A DNA stretch of 21,271 bases from an uncultured Prevotella sp. (GCA_900547005.1 URER01000042.1:1-21271), one strand, 5' to 3'; positions 1 to 8,721 are shown, counted from the stretch's first letter. Program-made: numbers and translations. The notes: a model not told the origin generated them from the letters alone.

Positions 1-154
1 GTCAGTACCTCAACAGTGTTCAGTCAGTACCTCAACAGTGTTCAGTCAGTACCTCAACAGTGTTCAGTCAGTACCTCGGCAGCGTTCAGTCAGTACCTCA
101 ACAGCGTTCAGTCAGTACCTCAACAGCGTTCAGTCAGTATCTCAACAGCGTTAA
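1..154. repeat. Seven tandem copies of a 22-bp repeat
   Basis: Seven head-to-tail copies of a 22-base unit, gtcagtacctcaacagtgtt plus ca, begin at 1, 23, 45, 67, 89, 111 and 133. They differ by only a few substitutions: gtgtt becomes gcgtt from copy 4 on, copy 4 has cggc for caac, and copy 7 has tat for tac. In copies 1-3 the segment aacagtgtt is a small palindrome (aaca/tgtt around one g). The array starts at the window edge, so it probably extends leftwards. No spacers are present, so this is not CRISPR. It lies about 185 bp upstream of the ilvD promoter. Because 22 is not a multiple of 3 and the unit has no + strand stop in any frame, the array is fully open on the + strand, but I see no start for a gene here. 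Confidence 0.95.
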
Positions 155-339
155 GCGAGCGATTAATGTAATTAAAAGGGATTACAGGGAGTTGTCGTTC
201 CCTCCGGTTGCTAATGGATAAGTGGTAGAATAGCTTTTATTACTTAAACATTTTATTTGTAATATGTTAGAGATTGTAAGAAAATAACCTCGTTATCTTT
301 TAGATTTATCACTAATACTAAATAATAATAGCAAAAAAG
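155..339. other. Intergenic stretch between the repeat array and the ilvD promoter
   Basis: No gene is recognised. The only structure seen is a short stem at about 186-204 (aggga/tccct), with no T-run behind it, so it is not a convincing terminator. The rest is A+T-rich. Confidence 0.5.
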
Positions 340-370
340 TTGGCTGTTACATAAAAACTGTGTACCTTTG
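340..370 (+). promoter_or_regulatory. Bacteroidota-type promoter of the ilvD operon
   Basis: The -33 box is ttgg at 340-343, followed by 19 bases and a perfect TAnnTTTG -7 box (tacctttg) at 363-370. This matches the sigma-ABfr consensus of Bacteroidota. The sequence tacctttgcag is identical to that of the second promoter, before ilvC. Just after it, 374-398 can fold into a small hairpin (CCAATACC / GGTAATGG, one mismatch, 9-base loop) near the expected 5' end of the mRNA. The leader to the ilvD ATG is about 60 bases and shows no obvious leader peptide. Confidence 0.75.
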
Positions 371-438
371 CAGCCAATACCGCTTCCGTTGGTAATGGTG
401 ACGGTCAGAACGATAATAAGGAATAAGATTTTTTATAT

Positions 439-2244
439 ATGAAGCATCAGTTGAGGAGTGCAGTTTGCACGGAAGGTAGAAAGATGGCAGGTGCAAGGGC
501 TCTTTGGGTAGCTGCCGGTATGAAGCAAGAGCAGTTTGGGAAGCCTATAATAGCAATAGTAAATTCATTTACACAGTTTGTTCCTGGTCATACACATTTG
601 CATGAGATAGGGCAAATCGTGAAGAAAGAGATTGAAGCTATGGGATGTTATGCCGCAGAGTTCAATACAATAGCCATAGATGATGGTATAGCAATGGGAC
701 ATGACGGTATGCTCTACTCCCTGCCGAGCCGAGATATCATTGCCGACTCCGTGGAATATATGGTAAATGCGCATAAGGCTGATGCCATGATTTGTATATC
801 AAACTGTGATAAGGTTACGCCGGGAATGCTTATGGCGGCTATGCGTCTGAATATTCCTGCCGTATTCTGCTCGGGAGGTCCGATGGAAGCCGGTCGTTGG
901 AAAGGTGAGAATGCCGACCTTATTACGGCAATGATTAAAGGCGCAGACACATCCGTGAGCGATGAGGACATGAGAAAGATTGAAAGTTGCGCGTGTCCGG
1001 GCTGCGGTAGTTGCTCGGGTATGTTTACGGCAAATTCAATGAACTCGCTTACCGAGGCCATCGGATTGTCGCTTCCCGGTAACGGCTCTATACTCGCAAC
1101 CCATAAGAACCGTATCCAGCTGTTCAAGGATGCGGCACGTCAGATAGTAAAGAATGCCTTTGCATATTATGAAGATGGCGATGAGAGTGTTCTTCCTCGG
1201 AATATCGCTACACGTCAGGCGTTCCTCAATGCAATGACACTCGACATCGCAATGGGAGGAAGTACAAACACCGTGCTTCACCTTCTTGCCGTGGCACAGG
1301 AGGCAGGAGCTGATTTCAAGATGCAGGATATTGATAAGTTGAGCCGTAAGGTGCCTTGTCTTTGCAAACTTGCGCCGAACACTCAGAAATATTCAGTACA
1401 GGAATGCAACCGTGCAGGTGGTATTCTTGGTATTCTCAATGAGCTTGATAAGGGCGGATTGATAGACGGAACAACCAAGCGTGTTGACGGAATGACGCTT
1501 GCCGAGGCTATGAAAAAGTATGATGTAACTGTGGAAGATGTTGATGCTGAGGCTGATAGAATATATCATAGTGCTCCGGGCAACAGATTCTCTACTGTCA
1601 TGGGCTCGCAAGACACTCAATGGGAAAGCCTTGATACTGACCGCGCCAACGGTTGTATCCGCGACTTGGAACACGCTTATACAAAAGACGGAGGTTTGGC
1701 GGTGCTTTTCGGAAACATCGCACAGGATGGTTGCGTGGTGAAGACAGCCGGCGTAGACTCAAGCATCTGGCACTTTAGCGGTCCTGCTGTAGTGTTTGAT
1801 TCTCAGGAAGATGCGTGCGAGGGAATACTTGGAGGCAAGGTGAAGAGCGGCGACTGCGTGGTGATAACCCACGAAGGCCCGAAAGGCGGACCGGGAATGC
1901 AGGAAATGCTCTATCCGACATCATACATAAAGAGTATGCACTTGGGTAAGGAATGTGCGCTTATCACTGACGGACGCTTCTCCGGTGGAACGAGCGGACT
2001 TAGTATCGGACATATATCGCCAGAGGCTGCTGCCGGTGGAAACATCGGAAAGATAAAGGACGGCGACATCATCGAGATTGATATTCCAAACCGTTCAATC
2101 AATGTGAAACTGTCGGATGAGGAACTCGCGGCGCGTCCTCAACAGCCGTTGAAGCGTAACCGCGTTGTCTCAAAGGCTTTGCGGGCATACGCACAGAGCG
2201 TAAGTTCTGCTGATAAGGGCGGTGTGAGAATCATTCCCGACTAA
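439..2244 (+). CDS. ilvD: Dihydroxy-acid dehydratase IlvD
   Basis: Catalyses the iron-sulfur-dependent dehydration of 2,3-dihydroxy-isovalerate and 2,3-dihydroxy-3-methylvalerate to the 2-keto acids, the third common step of valine and isoleucine synthesis, in the cytoplasm. The 601-residue protein matches the family's usual length (about 615 in E. coli). Visible motifs are GRKMAGARALW (13-23), DDGIAMGHDGM (81-91), NCDKVTPGM with Cys123 and Lys125, the Cys-rich block CACPGCGSCSGM with Cys192, and the late DGRFSGGTSGLSIGH segment. The residue after VNSFTQFVP (Gly50) is not the Cys that plant-type [2Fe-2S] enzymes have there. That points to the oxygen-sensitive [4Fe-4S] type, as in E. coli. It is first in the operon; ilvB follows after 79 bp. 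The ATG lies a short distance after a purine-rich aaggaataag. Confidence 0.97.
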   Translation: MKHQLRSAVCTEGRKMAGARALWVAAGMKQEQFGKPIIAIVNSFTQFVPGHTHLHEIGQIVKKEIEAMGCYAAEFNTIAIDDGIAMGHDGMLYSLPSRDIIADSVEYMVNAHKADAMICISNCDKVTPGMLMAAMRLNIPAVFCSGGPMEAGRWKGENADLITAMIKGADTSVSDEDMRKIESCACPGCGSCSGMFTANSMNSLTEAIGLSLPGNGSILATHKNRIQLFKDAARQIVKNAFAYYEDGDESVLPRNIATRQAFLNAMTLDIAMGGSTNTVLHLLAVAQEAGADFKMQDIDKLSRKVPCLCKLAPNTQKYSVQECNRAGGILGILNELDKGGLIDGTTKRVDGMTLAEAMKKYDVTVEDVDAEADRIYHSAPGNRFSTVMGSQDTQWESLDTDRANGCIRDLEHAYTKDGGLAVLFGNIAQDGCVVKTAGVDSSIWHFSGPAVVFDSQEDACEGILGGKVKSGDCVVITHEGPKGGPGMQEMLYPTSYIKSMHLGKECALITDGRFSGGTSGLSIGHISPEAAAGGNIGKIKDGDIIEIDIPNRSINVKLSDEELAARPQQPLKRNRVVSKALRAYAQSVSSADKGGVRIIPD

Positions 2245-2323
2245 TTGGATGAAGATATAGAGAAAGAGACAGAGCCGTGAGGGCTATATATAATAAGGTA
2301 TAAACGAAACAGAATAACATATA

Positions 2324-4102
2324 ATGGTAGAGGATAATAAGGACAAGAGTCTGACAGCAGCTCCGAAACAGGAGGCTATGAAAGAGGATGAGACTCTTAT
2401 TACAGGTGCGGAGGCATTGATGCGCTCGCTCCAGGCAGAGGGCGTAAAGACTATTTTCGGTTATCCGGGTGGCTCTATAATGCCGGTATTCGATGCACTC
2501 TATTCTTATACACGAGGTGAAAAGAAAGCGTTCGATCATATCTTGGTGCGCCATGAGCAGGCTGCGGCCCATGCTGCGGAAGGCTATGCACGTGTGAGCG
2601 GAGACGTGGGCGTGTGCCTTGTTACAAGCGGACCGGGCGCTACCAATACCCTTACGGGTGTTGCCGACGCCATGATGGATTCCACTCCGATGGTCGTTAT
2701 CGCCGGACAGGTGGGCACAATGGTGCTGGGAACAGACTTCTTTCAGGAGGTTGACCTCGTGGGTGTGGCTCAGCCAATATCAAAGTGGAGCTATCAGATA
2801 CGCCGTCCGGAGGACATCGCGTGGGCTGTGAGCCGTGCTTTCTACATCGCACGCAGCGGTCGTCCGGGTCCTGTCGTACTCGACTTCCCGAAAGACGCGC
2901 AGGTTCATAAGTGCAAATGGGAGCCGGTGAAGGTAGATCACGTGCGTTCTTATCGTCCTTATCCTATCATTTCAAATACCGATGTGGTTGCCGCAGCGGA
3001 GCTGATAAACAACTCAAAGCGTCCTTTGGCACTCGTCGGACAGGGCGTGGAACTTGGAAATGCCCAAAACGAACTTGTAGAATTTCTTGAGAAAGCAGAT
3101 ATTCCGGCAGGCAGAACACTGCTTGGACTGTCGGCTCTGCCCACAAGTCATCCGCTGAATGTGGGTATGCTGGGTATGCACGGCAACTATGCGCCTAACG
3201 TGAAGACGCAGGAATGTGATGTACTGATAGCTATCGGTATGCGTTTCAGCGACCGTGTAACAGGATTGACATCAACATACGCAAAGCAGGCGAAGGTCAT
3301 ACACCTTGACATCGACCCTGCCGAGATTGACAAAAACATAAAGACAGATGTTGCGGTAATAGGCGATTGTAAACAGTCGCTGCCTGCGATAACCCGCCTT
3401 TTGAAGAAAAATACCCATCAGGAGTGGCGCGACAGTTTTGTTCAATACCACGATATGGAGGTGGAGAAAGTTATTGAACCGGCCATTCATCCTACCGAAG
3501 GCCCGTTGTTGATGGGGGAGGTGGTCAATGCTGTGGCTGAGGCAACAGAAGGAAAGGCCGTACTTGTGAATGATGTAGGTCAGAATCAGATGTTCTCAAG
3601 CCGTTATTTCAAATATGAGAACAAGCGTTCTATCATTACCAGCGGCGGTCTCGGAACGATGGGATTCGGTTTGCCGGCAGCGGTTGGAGCTTGCTATGGC
3701 ACGGACCGGCCAATCTGTTTCTTCACCGGTGACGGCGGTTTTCAGATGAGTATTCAGGAACTTGGAACGATAATGGAGCAGCAATTGCCTGTAAAGATAA
3801 TTCTTCTAAACAACAATTATCTTGGCAATGTGCGCCAGTGGCAGGATATGTTCTTCGACCATCGCCAGTCGTTCACAAAGATGTTGAACCCGGATTATTC
3901 AAGTATTTGTAAGGGATATGGTATCTGTTATGATGTGGTGATAGACCGCAAGGACCTTAAGGCGAAGGTAGAAAAGTTGGTGGCGACAGACGGACCGTGC
4001 CTGTTGGAGTGTGCTATAAAGGAAGATGACAACGTACTTCCGATGACACCTCCGGGCAAGAGCGTTAACGAAATGTTGTTGGAGATAAACACCGAAGAGT
4101 GA
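2324..4102 (+). CDS. ilvB: Acetolactate synthase large (catalytic) subunit IlvB
   Basis: A thiamine-diphosphate enzyme that condenses pyruvate with pyruvate or 2-ketobutyrate, the first common step of branched-chain amino acid synthesis; it works with the IlvN regulatory subunit. The protein has 592 residues. A non-conserved tail of about 25 residues leads into the N-terminal TPP domain (about 26-190) with GYPGGSIMP and the catalytic Glu78 in VRHEQAAAHAAEGYAR. The central domain (about 215-350) follows. The C-terminal TPP domain carries the ThDP/Mg2+ motif GDGGFQMS from 469 to LLNNNYLGN. The length is typical of the family. The stop TGA at 4100-4102 overlaps a GTG that could also start ilvN. 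No frameshift is seen. Confidence 0.97.
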   Translation: MVEDNKDKSLTAAPKQEAMKEDETLITGAEALMRSLQAEGVKTIFGYPGGSIMPVFDALYSYTRGEKKAFDHILVRHEQAAAHAAEGYARVSGDVGVCLVTSGPGATNTLTGVADAMMDSTPMVVIAGQVGTMVLGTDFFQEVDLVGVAQPISKWSYQIRRPEDIAWAVSRAFYIARSGRPGPVVLDFPKDAQVHKCKWEPVKVDHVRSYRPYPIISNTDVVAAAELINNSKRPLALVGQGVELGNAQNELVEFLEKADIPAGRTLLGLSALPTSHPLNVGMLGMHGNYAPNVKTQECDVLIAIGMRFSDRVTGLTSTYAKQAKVIHLDIDPAEIDKNIKTDVAVIGDCKQSLPAITRLLKKNTHQEWRDSFVQYHDMEVEKVIEPAIHPTEGPLLMGEVVNAVAEATEGKAVLVNDVGQNQMFSSRYFKYENKRSIITSGGLGTMGFGLPAAVGACYGTDRPICFFTGDGGFQMSIQELGTIMEQQLPVKIILLNNNYLGNVRQWQDMFFDHRQSFTKMLNPDYSSICKGYGICYDVVIDRKDLKAKVEKLVATDGPCLLECAIKEDDNVLPMTPPGKSVNEMLLEINTEE

Positions 4103-4179
4103 AACCCGATGCCGTGGCTGTGGAAAAAGAATTGAAAACGTGTGCCACACAGCCGATTTCAGTAAAAAGTAAGAAGAAA

Positions 4180-4734
4180 ATGGAAGACAAGAAATTTTAT
4201 ACGCTGCTCGTTTATTCGGAGAATATAGCCGGTATCCTGAATCAGATTACCGCAGTATTCACACGCCGGCAGGTGAATATCGAGAGCCTTAATGTGTCGG
4301 CTTCGAGCATTGCCGGCATTCATAAATACACAATCACGGCGTGGAGCGACCCCGACCAGATTGTGAAGATAACCAAACAGATAGAGAAAAAGATAGATGT
4401 GGTAAAGGCAAACTACTACACTGATGAAGAAGTCTTTATTCATGAGACAGGACTTTACAAGATCTCAACTCCTGTTTTGTTGGAAAATCCGGAAGTGTCG
4501 CGTCTTATCAGACATCACGACGCACGCATTATGGAAGTTAATCCGACATACAGTGTGGTTCTCTTGACTGGTCTTACGGAGGATATAACCGGCCTGTATG
4601 ACAAGCTCGACAGTTTCGGTTGCATCTTGCAGTATAGCCGTTCGGGTCGCATTGCCGTTACCCGCAGTTTCGATGAGCCTGTTTGCAAGTATCTTCATGA
4701 GCAGGAGAATATAGAGAATGGAAACATTAAGTAA
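4180..4734 (+). CDS. ilvN: Acetolactate synthase small (regulatory) subunit IlvN
   Basis: Regulatory subunit that binds valine through its ACT domain and activates IlvB. From the ATG at 4180 it is 184 residues, near the usual size in this group. The ACT domain occupies about residues 4-75 (FYTLLVYSENIAGILNQITA..., then RRQVNIESLNVS). The C-terminal small-subunit domain covers the rest, ending in SGRIAVTRSFDEP. I chose 4180 because the conserved family sequence begins at MEDKKFYTLL, preceded by agtaagaagaaa. An in-frame GTG at 4099 overlaps the ilvB stop (GTGA) and would add 27 residues with no family resemblance. That start remains possible through translational coupling. The 3' end overlaps the next gene by 17 bp. 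Confidence 0.93.
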   Translation: MEDKKFYTLLVYSENIAGILNQITAVFTRRQVNIESLNVSASSIAGIHKYTITAWSDPDQIVKITKQIEKKIDVVKANYYTDEEVFIHETGLYKISTPVLLENPEVSRLIRHHDARIMEVNPTYSVVLLTGLTEDITGLYDKLDSFGCILQYSRSGRIAVTRSFDEPVCKYLHEQENIENGNIK

Positions 4735-5533
4735 GACCGGACGCTACAAGTTCTTGGCAGAACCGTTCCATTGCGATTTCTCCAAGAGCCTGTTTATGGG
4801 ACATTTGGGCAACCATATGCTCAATGCGGCCGATTTCCATTCCAACGACCGCGGTTTTGGAATGAATTATCTTAATCCCATACATAAGACCTGGGTACTC
4901 TCACGCCTTGCCATCGAGATGGACGAGATGCCCGTTGCATATACTCCTTTCTATGTCGAGACATGGGTAGAGAGCGCAATGCGCTATTTCACCAACCGTA
5001 ATTTCAAGGTCGAAGATGCCAATACTGGCAAGGTTTACGGTTACGGACGTAGCGTTTGGGCAATGATAGATACCGATACACGACAGCCGGCAGATATCTT
5101 ATCAGTGCGCGACGGAGAGATAATGCAGTATGTAGAGACTGGCCTTGAGTGTCCGATAGCTAAGAGTTCGCGTGTGAAAATGGGTGATGGCGCAGAACTC
5201 GTGCGCGTTATTGATACCAATTATAGTGATGTCGACGTCAACGGACACATTAATTCTGTTAAGTATATAGAACACGTCCTCGACCTTTTCGGCATTGACT
5301 GGTATAAGGTAAACCGTCTTCGCCGTTTGGAAATAGCCTACGTTGCCGAGAGCCATTACGGCGACAGACTCAGTTTTTACAGGGAGCAGACTGATGAAAA
5401 TGAGTTTTGTGTGCGCATAACCAAGTCGGCGGCATCATGTAACGGTGGTGATGGAAAGATGCAAAATGTTACTTCTGATATGGAAAAAGAGATAGAAGTT
5501 TGCAGAAGTATGATTAAATTTGTAAAAGATTGA
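4718..5533 (+). CDS. Acyl-ACP thioesterase (FatA/FatB-like) in the ilv operon
   Basis: Likely hydrolyses acyl-acyl carrier protein to free fatty acid in the cytoplasm; the chain specificity cannot be read from sequence. The 271-residue protein has two hot-dog halves. The first has ADFHSNDRGFGMNYL (38-52) and the WVLSRLAIEM segment. The second carries the plant-type catalytic signature DVNGHINS with Asp173, Asn175, His177 and Asn179. It begins inside the last 17 bases of ilvN, so it is probably translationally coupled to it. To my knowledge this thioesterase sits at the same place in other Bacteroidales. The context suggests a tie between branched-chain precursors and acyl-chain release, but that is inference. 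No terminator separates it from ilvC, which has its own promoter. Confidence 0.88.
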   Translation: METLSKTGRYKFLAEPFHCDFSKSLFMGHLGNHMLNAADFHSNDRGFGMNYLNPIHKTWVLSRLAIEMDEMPVAYTPFYVETWVESAMRYFTNRNFKVEDANTGKVYGYGRSVWAMIDTDTRQPADILSVRDGEIMQYVETGLECPIAKSSRVKMGDGAELVRVIDTNYSDVDVNGHINSVKYIEHVLDLFGIDWYKVNRLRRLEIAYVAESHYGDRLSFYREQTDENEFCVRITKSAASCNGGDGKMQNVTSDMEKEIEVCRSMIKFVKD

Positions 5534-5541
5534 AAGAATAT

Positions 5542-5572
5542 TTTGTTATTTCATAATAAAGTGTTACCTTTG
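5542..5572 (+). promoter_or_regulatory. Second ilv promoter, directly upstream of ilvC
   Basis: A textbook Bacteroidota promoter: TTTG at 5542-5545, 19 bases, then TAnnTTTG (tacctttg) at 5565-5572, followed by cag. The -7 region and next three bases are identical to those of the ilvD promoter. It starts 8 bp after the thioesterase stop, so ilvC can be transcribed apart from the genes before it. Confidence 0.85.
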
Positions 5573-5612
5573 CAGACGTATTATAGAAATAAATATAATA
5601 AAACAAAAACAA

Positions 5613-5631
5613 GCGGTATAGATGATACCGC
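5613..5631 (+). promoter_or_regulatory. Perfect hairpin in the ilvC 5' leader
   Basis: gcggtat (5613-5619) and ataccgc (5625-5631) form a perfect 7-bp stem with the 5-base loop agatg, 24 bases before the ilvC ATG. No T-run follows, so it is not a terminator. It could stabilise the mRNA or affect initiation. The role is not known. Confidence 0.5.
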
Positions 5632-5654
5632 AAACATAAAAATATAGTATAGAT

Positions 5655-6698
5655 ATGGCAGAAATGAATTTTGGTGGCGTTATAGAAACAGTTGTCACCA
5701 GCAAAGAGTTCTCGCTTGAGAAGGCACGTGAAGTGCTCAAGAATGAAACCATCGCAGTGTTAGGTTATGGTGTGCAGGGTCCGGGACAGGCTTGCAACCT
5801 TCGTGATAATGGTTTCAACGTGATTGTAGGACAACGTCAGGGTAAGACTTATGATAAAGCGGTTGCCGATGGTTGGGTTCCCGGTGAGACATTGTTCTCT
5901 CTTGAGGAGGCAGCAGAAAAGGGTACTATCGTTTGTATGCTTCTTTCTGACGCAGCACAGATGCAACTTTGGCCTACAATCAAACCTTATCTCACCGCAG
6001 GAAAGGCTCTTTATTTCTCTCATGGATTTGCAATCAACTGGAGTGACCGCACCGGTGTAGTTCCTCCATCAGATATTGATGTTATCATGGTTGCTCCTAA
6101 GGGTTCTGGTACATCTCTTCGTACTATGTTCCTTGAGGGTCGTGGTTTGAACTCTTCATACGCTGTTTATCAGGATGCTACCGGCAAGGCACTTGAAAAA
6201 GTTCTTGCTTTCGGTATCGGTATCGGCTCAGGATATATGTTTGAGACTACATTCAAGCGTGAGGCGACATCTGACCTTACCGGTGAGCGTGGCTCATTGA
6301 TGGGTGCTATCCAGGGATTGCTGCTCGCTCAGTATGAGGTTCTGCGTGAGAATGGCCATACACCGTCTGAGGCTTTCAACGAGACTGTTGAGGAGTTGAC
6401 CCAAAGCTTGATGCCTTTGTTCGCAGCAAAGGGTATGGATTGGATGTACGCAAACTGCTCTACAACTGCTCAGCGTGGTGCTCTCGACTGGATGGGGCCG
6501 TTCCACGATGCTATCAAGCCGGTTGTTGAGAAGCTCTATCATAGCGTAGTAACAGGTAATGAGGCTCAGATTTCTATCGACAGCAACAGCCAGCCTGATT
6601 ACCGTGTGAAACTCGAAGGTGAGTTGAAAGCTCTTCGTGAGAGCGAGATGTGGCGCGCCGGTGCTACCGTTCGCGAACTTCGTCCGGAAAACAACTAA
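5655..6698 (+). CDS. ilvC: Ketol-acid reductoisomerase IlvC
   Basis: Converts 2-acetolactate (or 2-aceto-2-hydroxybutyrate) with Mg2+ and NAD(P)H to the dihydroxy acids used by IlvD. The 347-residue protein is a class I (short) KARI. The Rossmann half has GYGVQGPGQ (37-45), SHGF with His123, and APKGSGTSLR. The knotted helical half has DLTGERGSLMG, where Asp207 and Glu211 are the expected metal ligands, and NETVEELTQSLMPL. The second beta-strand loop reads VGQRQGKTYDKA; the cofactor preference cannot be decided by eye. Codon choice here (many ctt, tct, cgt) is more biased than in ilvD or ilvB, which suggests high expression. It has its own promoter and is followed by a hairpin terminator. Confidence 0.97.
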   Translation: MAEMNFGGVIETVVTSKEFSLEKAREVLKNETIAVLGYGVQGPGQACNLRDNGFNVIVGQRQGKTYDKAVADGWVPGETLFSLEEAAEKGTIVCMLLSDAAQMQLWPTIKPYLTAGKALYFSHGFAINWSDRTGVVPPSDIDVIMVAPKGSGTSLRTMFLEGRGLNSSYAVYQDATGKALEKVLAFGIGIGSGYMFETTFKREATSDLTGERGSLMGAIQGLLLAQYEVLRENGHTPSEAFNETVEELTQSLMPLFAAKGMDWMYANCSTTAQRGALDWMGPFHDAIKPVVEKLYHSVVTGNEAQISIDSNSQPDYRVKLEGELKALRESEMWRAGATVRELRPENN

Positions 6699-6723
6699 AT
6701 CTTTTTCGTACATATTTAAATTT

Positions 6724-6764
6724 GAAGGCGTCTTTCCGTGATGGGAAGGCGTCTTCTTTTTATT
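6724..6764 (+). terminator. Rho-independent terminator of ilvC
   Basis: gaaggcgtctttccg (6724-6738) pairs with tgggaaggcgtcttc (6742-6756) over about 15 bp if G-U pairs are allowed, around a 3-base loop, and is followed by tttttattt. The wobble pairs become mismatches on the other strand, and no T-run lies on the recQ side. So it appears to act only on + strand transcripts, although recQ converges from the right. Confidence 0.8.
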
Positions 6765-6812
6765 TATATTTCCAGAGAATCTTATTTGTAAATCCGGAGA
6801 ATCAAACCCTGT

Positions 6813-8714
6813 TTATGTGTTAATGAACAAGTTGCTGCCGCTGATGAAAATCTTTTCCTCTGCTATTAGATAGTGAAGTGCGGCATCAACAACGTCGCTA
6901 TCCATCATAATAGACCGCATTTCTGTAATATGATGCTTCTCTTTGTCTGCGAGAATATTCATAATCTGTTCGCAACAGACATTCACTTTGTCAGTCGGAG
7001 GATAGTCGGCAGAGTGGGAGAGACACACGTCGCAACCGCCACAATCTTCAGATTTTGTCTCGCCAAAATACCTTAACAGTTGTCGGCTGCGACAGATATA
7101 ATCCGTTCTTGTGTAATCTATAATTGCGTTTATGCGCTTTTCAAACTGCTCCCGACGCTTTTCGTAAACATCTTCGCTTATGATAACGTCTTCGCCATTC
7201 ACGCGGTCTTGCGTATAAGTAATGAATGGAATATTCTTGCGGGGTATGAAGTCGATGATACGTTTTTTGTGAAGAACCTTCAAAGTTTGGTATGTCTGCT
7301 CTTTAGACATACCCGCCTTCAGTGCCACAAGGCTCTCATCGATATACACAAAGTCTACAAACAGACCGCCATAGCAGCGCAGCAACGCAGTAATCACTTC
7401 ATCCTCATCGCCCGCAGCCTCATCCAATCTGTAAAGTTCGTTGCGTGTCAATATGAATTTCACCCTTGCGCACGTGTCCGGATTTTGCTCATATTCAATG
7501 TATCCCGCCCGTTGCAGAATCGCTAAAGCAGCATTTACACGTATCGGATAGTACTTATATGTGATGCAAAACCTCTCGATACTAAATTCGAAAGTGGCTC
7601 CATAACCACTTCCTAAGCCCACTTGAAAGAAATAAGCAAGATGCTCATACACATCGCGCACATACTCCTTCGGTGGGAAAGTGTCCTCTATACGCTTCTT
7701 TAGTTTATGCTCATCGCTGTTATTGCAGAGCATCACGGCATACGATTTCCTGCCATCACGGCCTGCACGGCCTGCTTCCTGAAAGTAAGCCTCTATGCTC
7801 GACGGGCAATCAATGTGTACGACCACACGCACGTCAGGCTTATCGATACCCATTCCGAAAGCGTTTGTCGCAACCATAATCTGTGTTTGGTCGCTCTGCC
7901 AGTCCTTCTGCCGTTGGTCTTTCACGGCCGGTTCAAGTCCAGCATGATAGAATGTCGCGTTCAGTCCGTTGTTATTCAGGAGTTCGGCAGTTTCTTTTGC
8001 ACGTTTCCGGCTGCGCACATATACTATCGCACAGCTTTTCATAATCTTCAGTATATGTATCAGTTCTGCGTGTTTATCAGTCGCTGTGCGCACCACATAC
8101 GACAGATTGCTCCTTGCAAAGCTCATTCTGAAGACGTTTTTCTCCTTGAATCCTAATCTGTCCTGAATATCGTCTATTACTTCAGGCGTAGCCGTTGCCG
8201 TCAACGCAAGCACCGGAGCCTGTGGAATAAGTTTGCGGATATTTGCTATTTCCAGATATGACGGGCGGAAATCATATCCCCATTGGCTGATGCAGTGGGC
8301 TTCGTCAACCGTGATGAAGCTCACTCTCATCTTCTTTACTTTCACCTGAAATATCTGTGAGGCAAGTCTTTCGGGCGAGATATACAAGAATTTTATATCT
8401 CCGAAGATACAGTTTTCGAGCGTTTTCACAATCTCATCGCGAGTCATGCCCGAGTATATAGCCTCTGCTCTTATGCCTTTACGTACCAGATGTTCCACCT
8501 GGTCTTTCATCAAAGCGATAAGCGGCGTGATGACAATGCACACCCCCGGCTTGGTCAGAGCAGGCACCTGAAAAGTCAGCGACTTGCCACCGCCCGTAGG
8601 CATAAGCCCCAGCGTGTCGCGTCCGGCGCCTATGCTTTCGATGATTTCGCTCTGAATACCGCGGAAGTCCTCATATCCCCAATACTCATGCAGTATCTTC
8701 TTGTAGTCGGGCAT
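6813..8714 (-). CDS. recQ: ATP-dependent DNA helicase RecQ (short form)
   Basis: A 3'-5' superfamily 2 helicase for recombination and replication repair. From the ATG at 8714 it is 633 residues. The motifs are Walker A MPTGGGKS (38-45), VDEAHCISQWGYDFRP (DEAH at 137-140), SARSNLS-like linker sequence, ATNAFGMGIDKPDVR and QEAGRAGRDG. After the helicase core comes the RQC zinc site (CRSRQLLRYFGE followed by CGGCDVC) and a winged-helix region. I see no clear C-terminal HRDC domain; the protein ends in a short helical tail finishing NLFINT. The ATG at 8714 lies 7 bp after the recJ stop and matches where RecQ proteins begin. A GTG at 8741 would overlap recJ by 20 bp and adds nine unconserved residues. 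It is co-transcribed with recJ. Confidence 0.94.
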   Translation of the reverse strand: MPDYKKILHEYWGYEDFRGIQSEIIESIGAGRDTLGLMPTGGGKSLTFQVPALTKPGVCIVITPLIALMKDQVEHLVRKGIRAEAIYSGMTRDEIVKTLENCIFGDIKFLYISPERLASQIFQVKVKKMRVSFITVDEAHCISQWGYDFRPSYLEIANIRKLIPQAPVLALTATATPEVIDDIQDRLGFKEKNVFRMSFARSNLSYVVRTATDKHAELIHILKIMKSCAIVYVRSRKRAKETAELLNNNGLNATFYHAGLEPAVKDQRQKDWQSDQTQIMVATNAFGMGIDKPDVRVVVHIDCPSSIEAYFQEAGRAGRDGRKSYAVMLCNNSDEHKLKKRIEDTFPPKEYVRDVYEHLAYFFQVGLGSGYGATFEFSIERFCITYKYYPIRVNAALAILQRAGYIEYEQNPDTCARVKFILTRNELYRLDEAAGDEDEVITALLRCYGGLFVDFVYIDESLVALKAGMSKEQTYQTLKVLHKKRIIDFIPRKNIPFITYTQDRVNGEDVIISEDVYEKRREQFEKRINAIIDYTRTDYICRSRQLLRYFGETKSEDCGGCDVCLSHSADYPPTDKVNVCCEQIMNILADKEKHHITEMRSIMMDSDVVDAALHYLIAEEKIFISGSNLFINT

Positions 8715-8721
8715 ATAACTA

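Noticed and set aside
1..154. CRISPR array
   Set aside because: The units are directly adjacent with no spacers, and no cas gene is present in the window.
186..204. Terminator of an upstream gene
   Set aside because: The stem is only about 5 bp and no T-run follows it.
4099..4179. GTG start for ilvN overlapping the ilvB stop
   Set aside because: The added 27 residues show no family similarity and the conserved N-terminus begins at the ATG at 4180. It is kept as an alternative only.
6724..6764. Bidirectional terminator serving recQ as well
   Set aside because: Several pairs are G-U on the + strand and become mismatches on the - strand, and the - strand side has no T-run.
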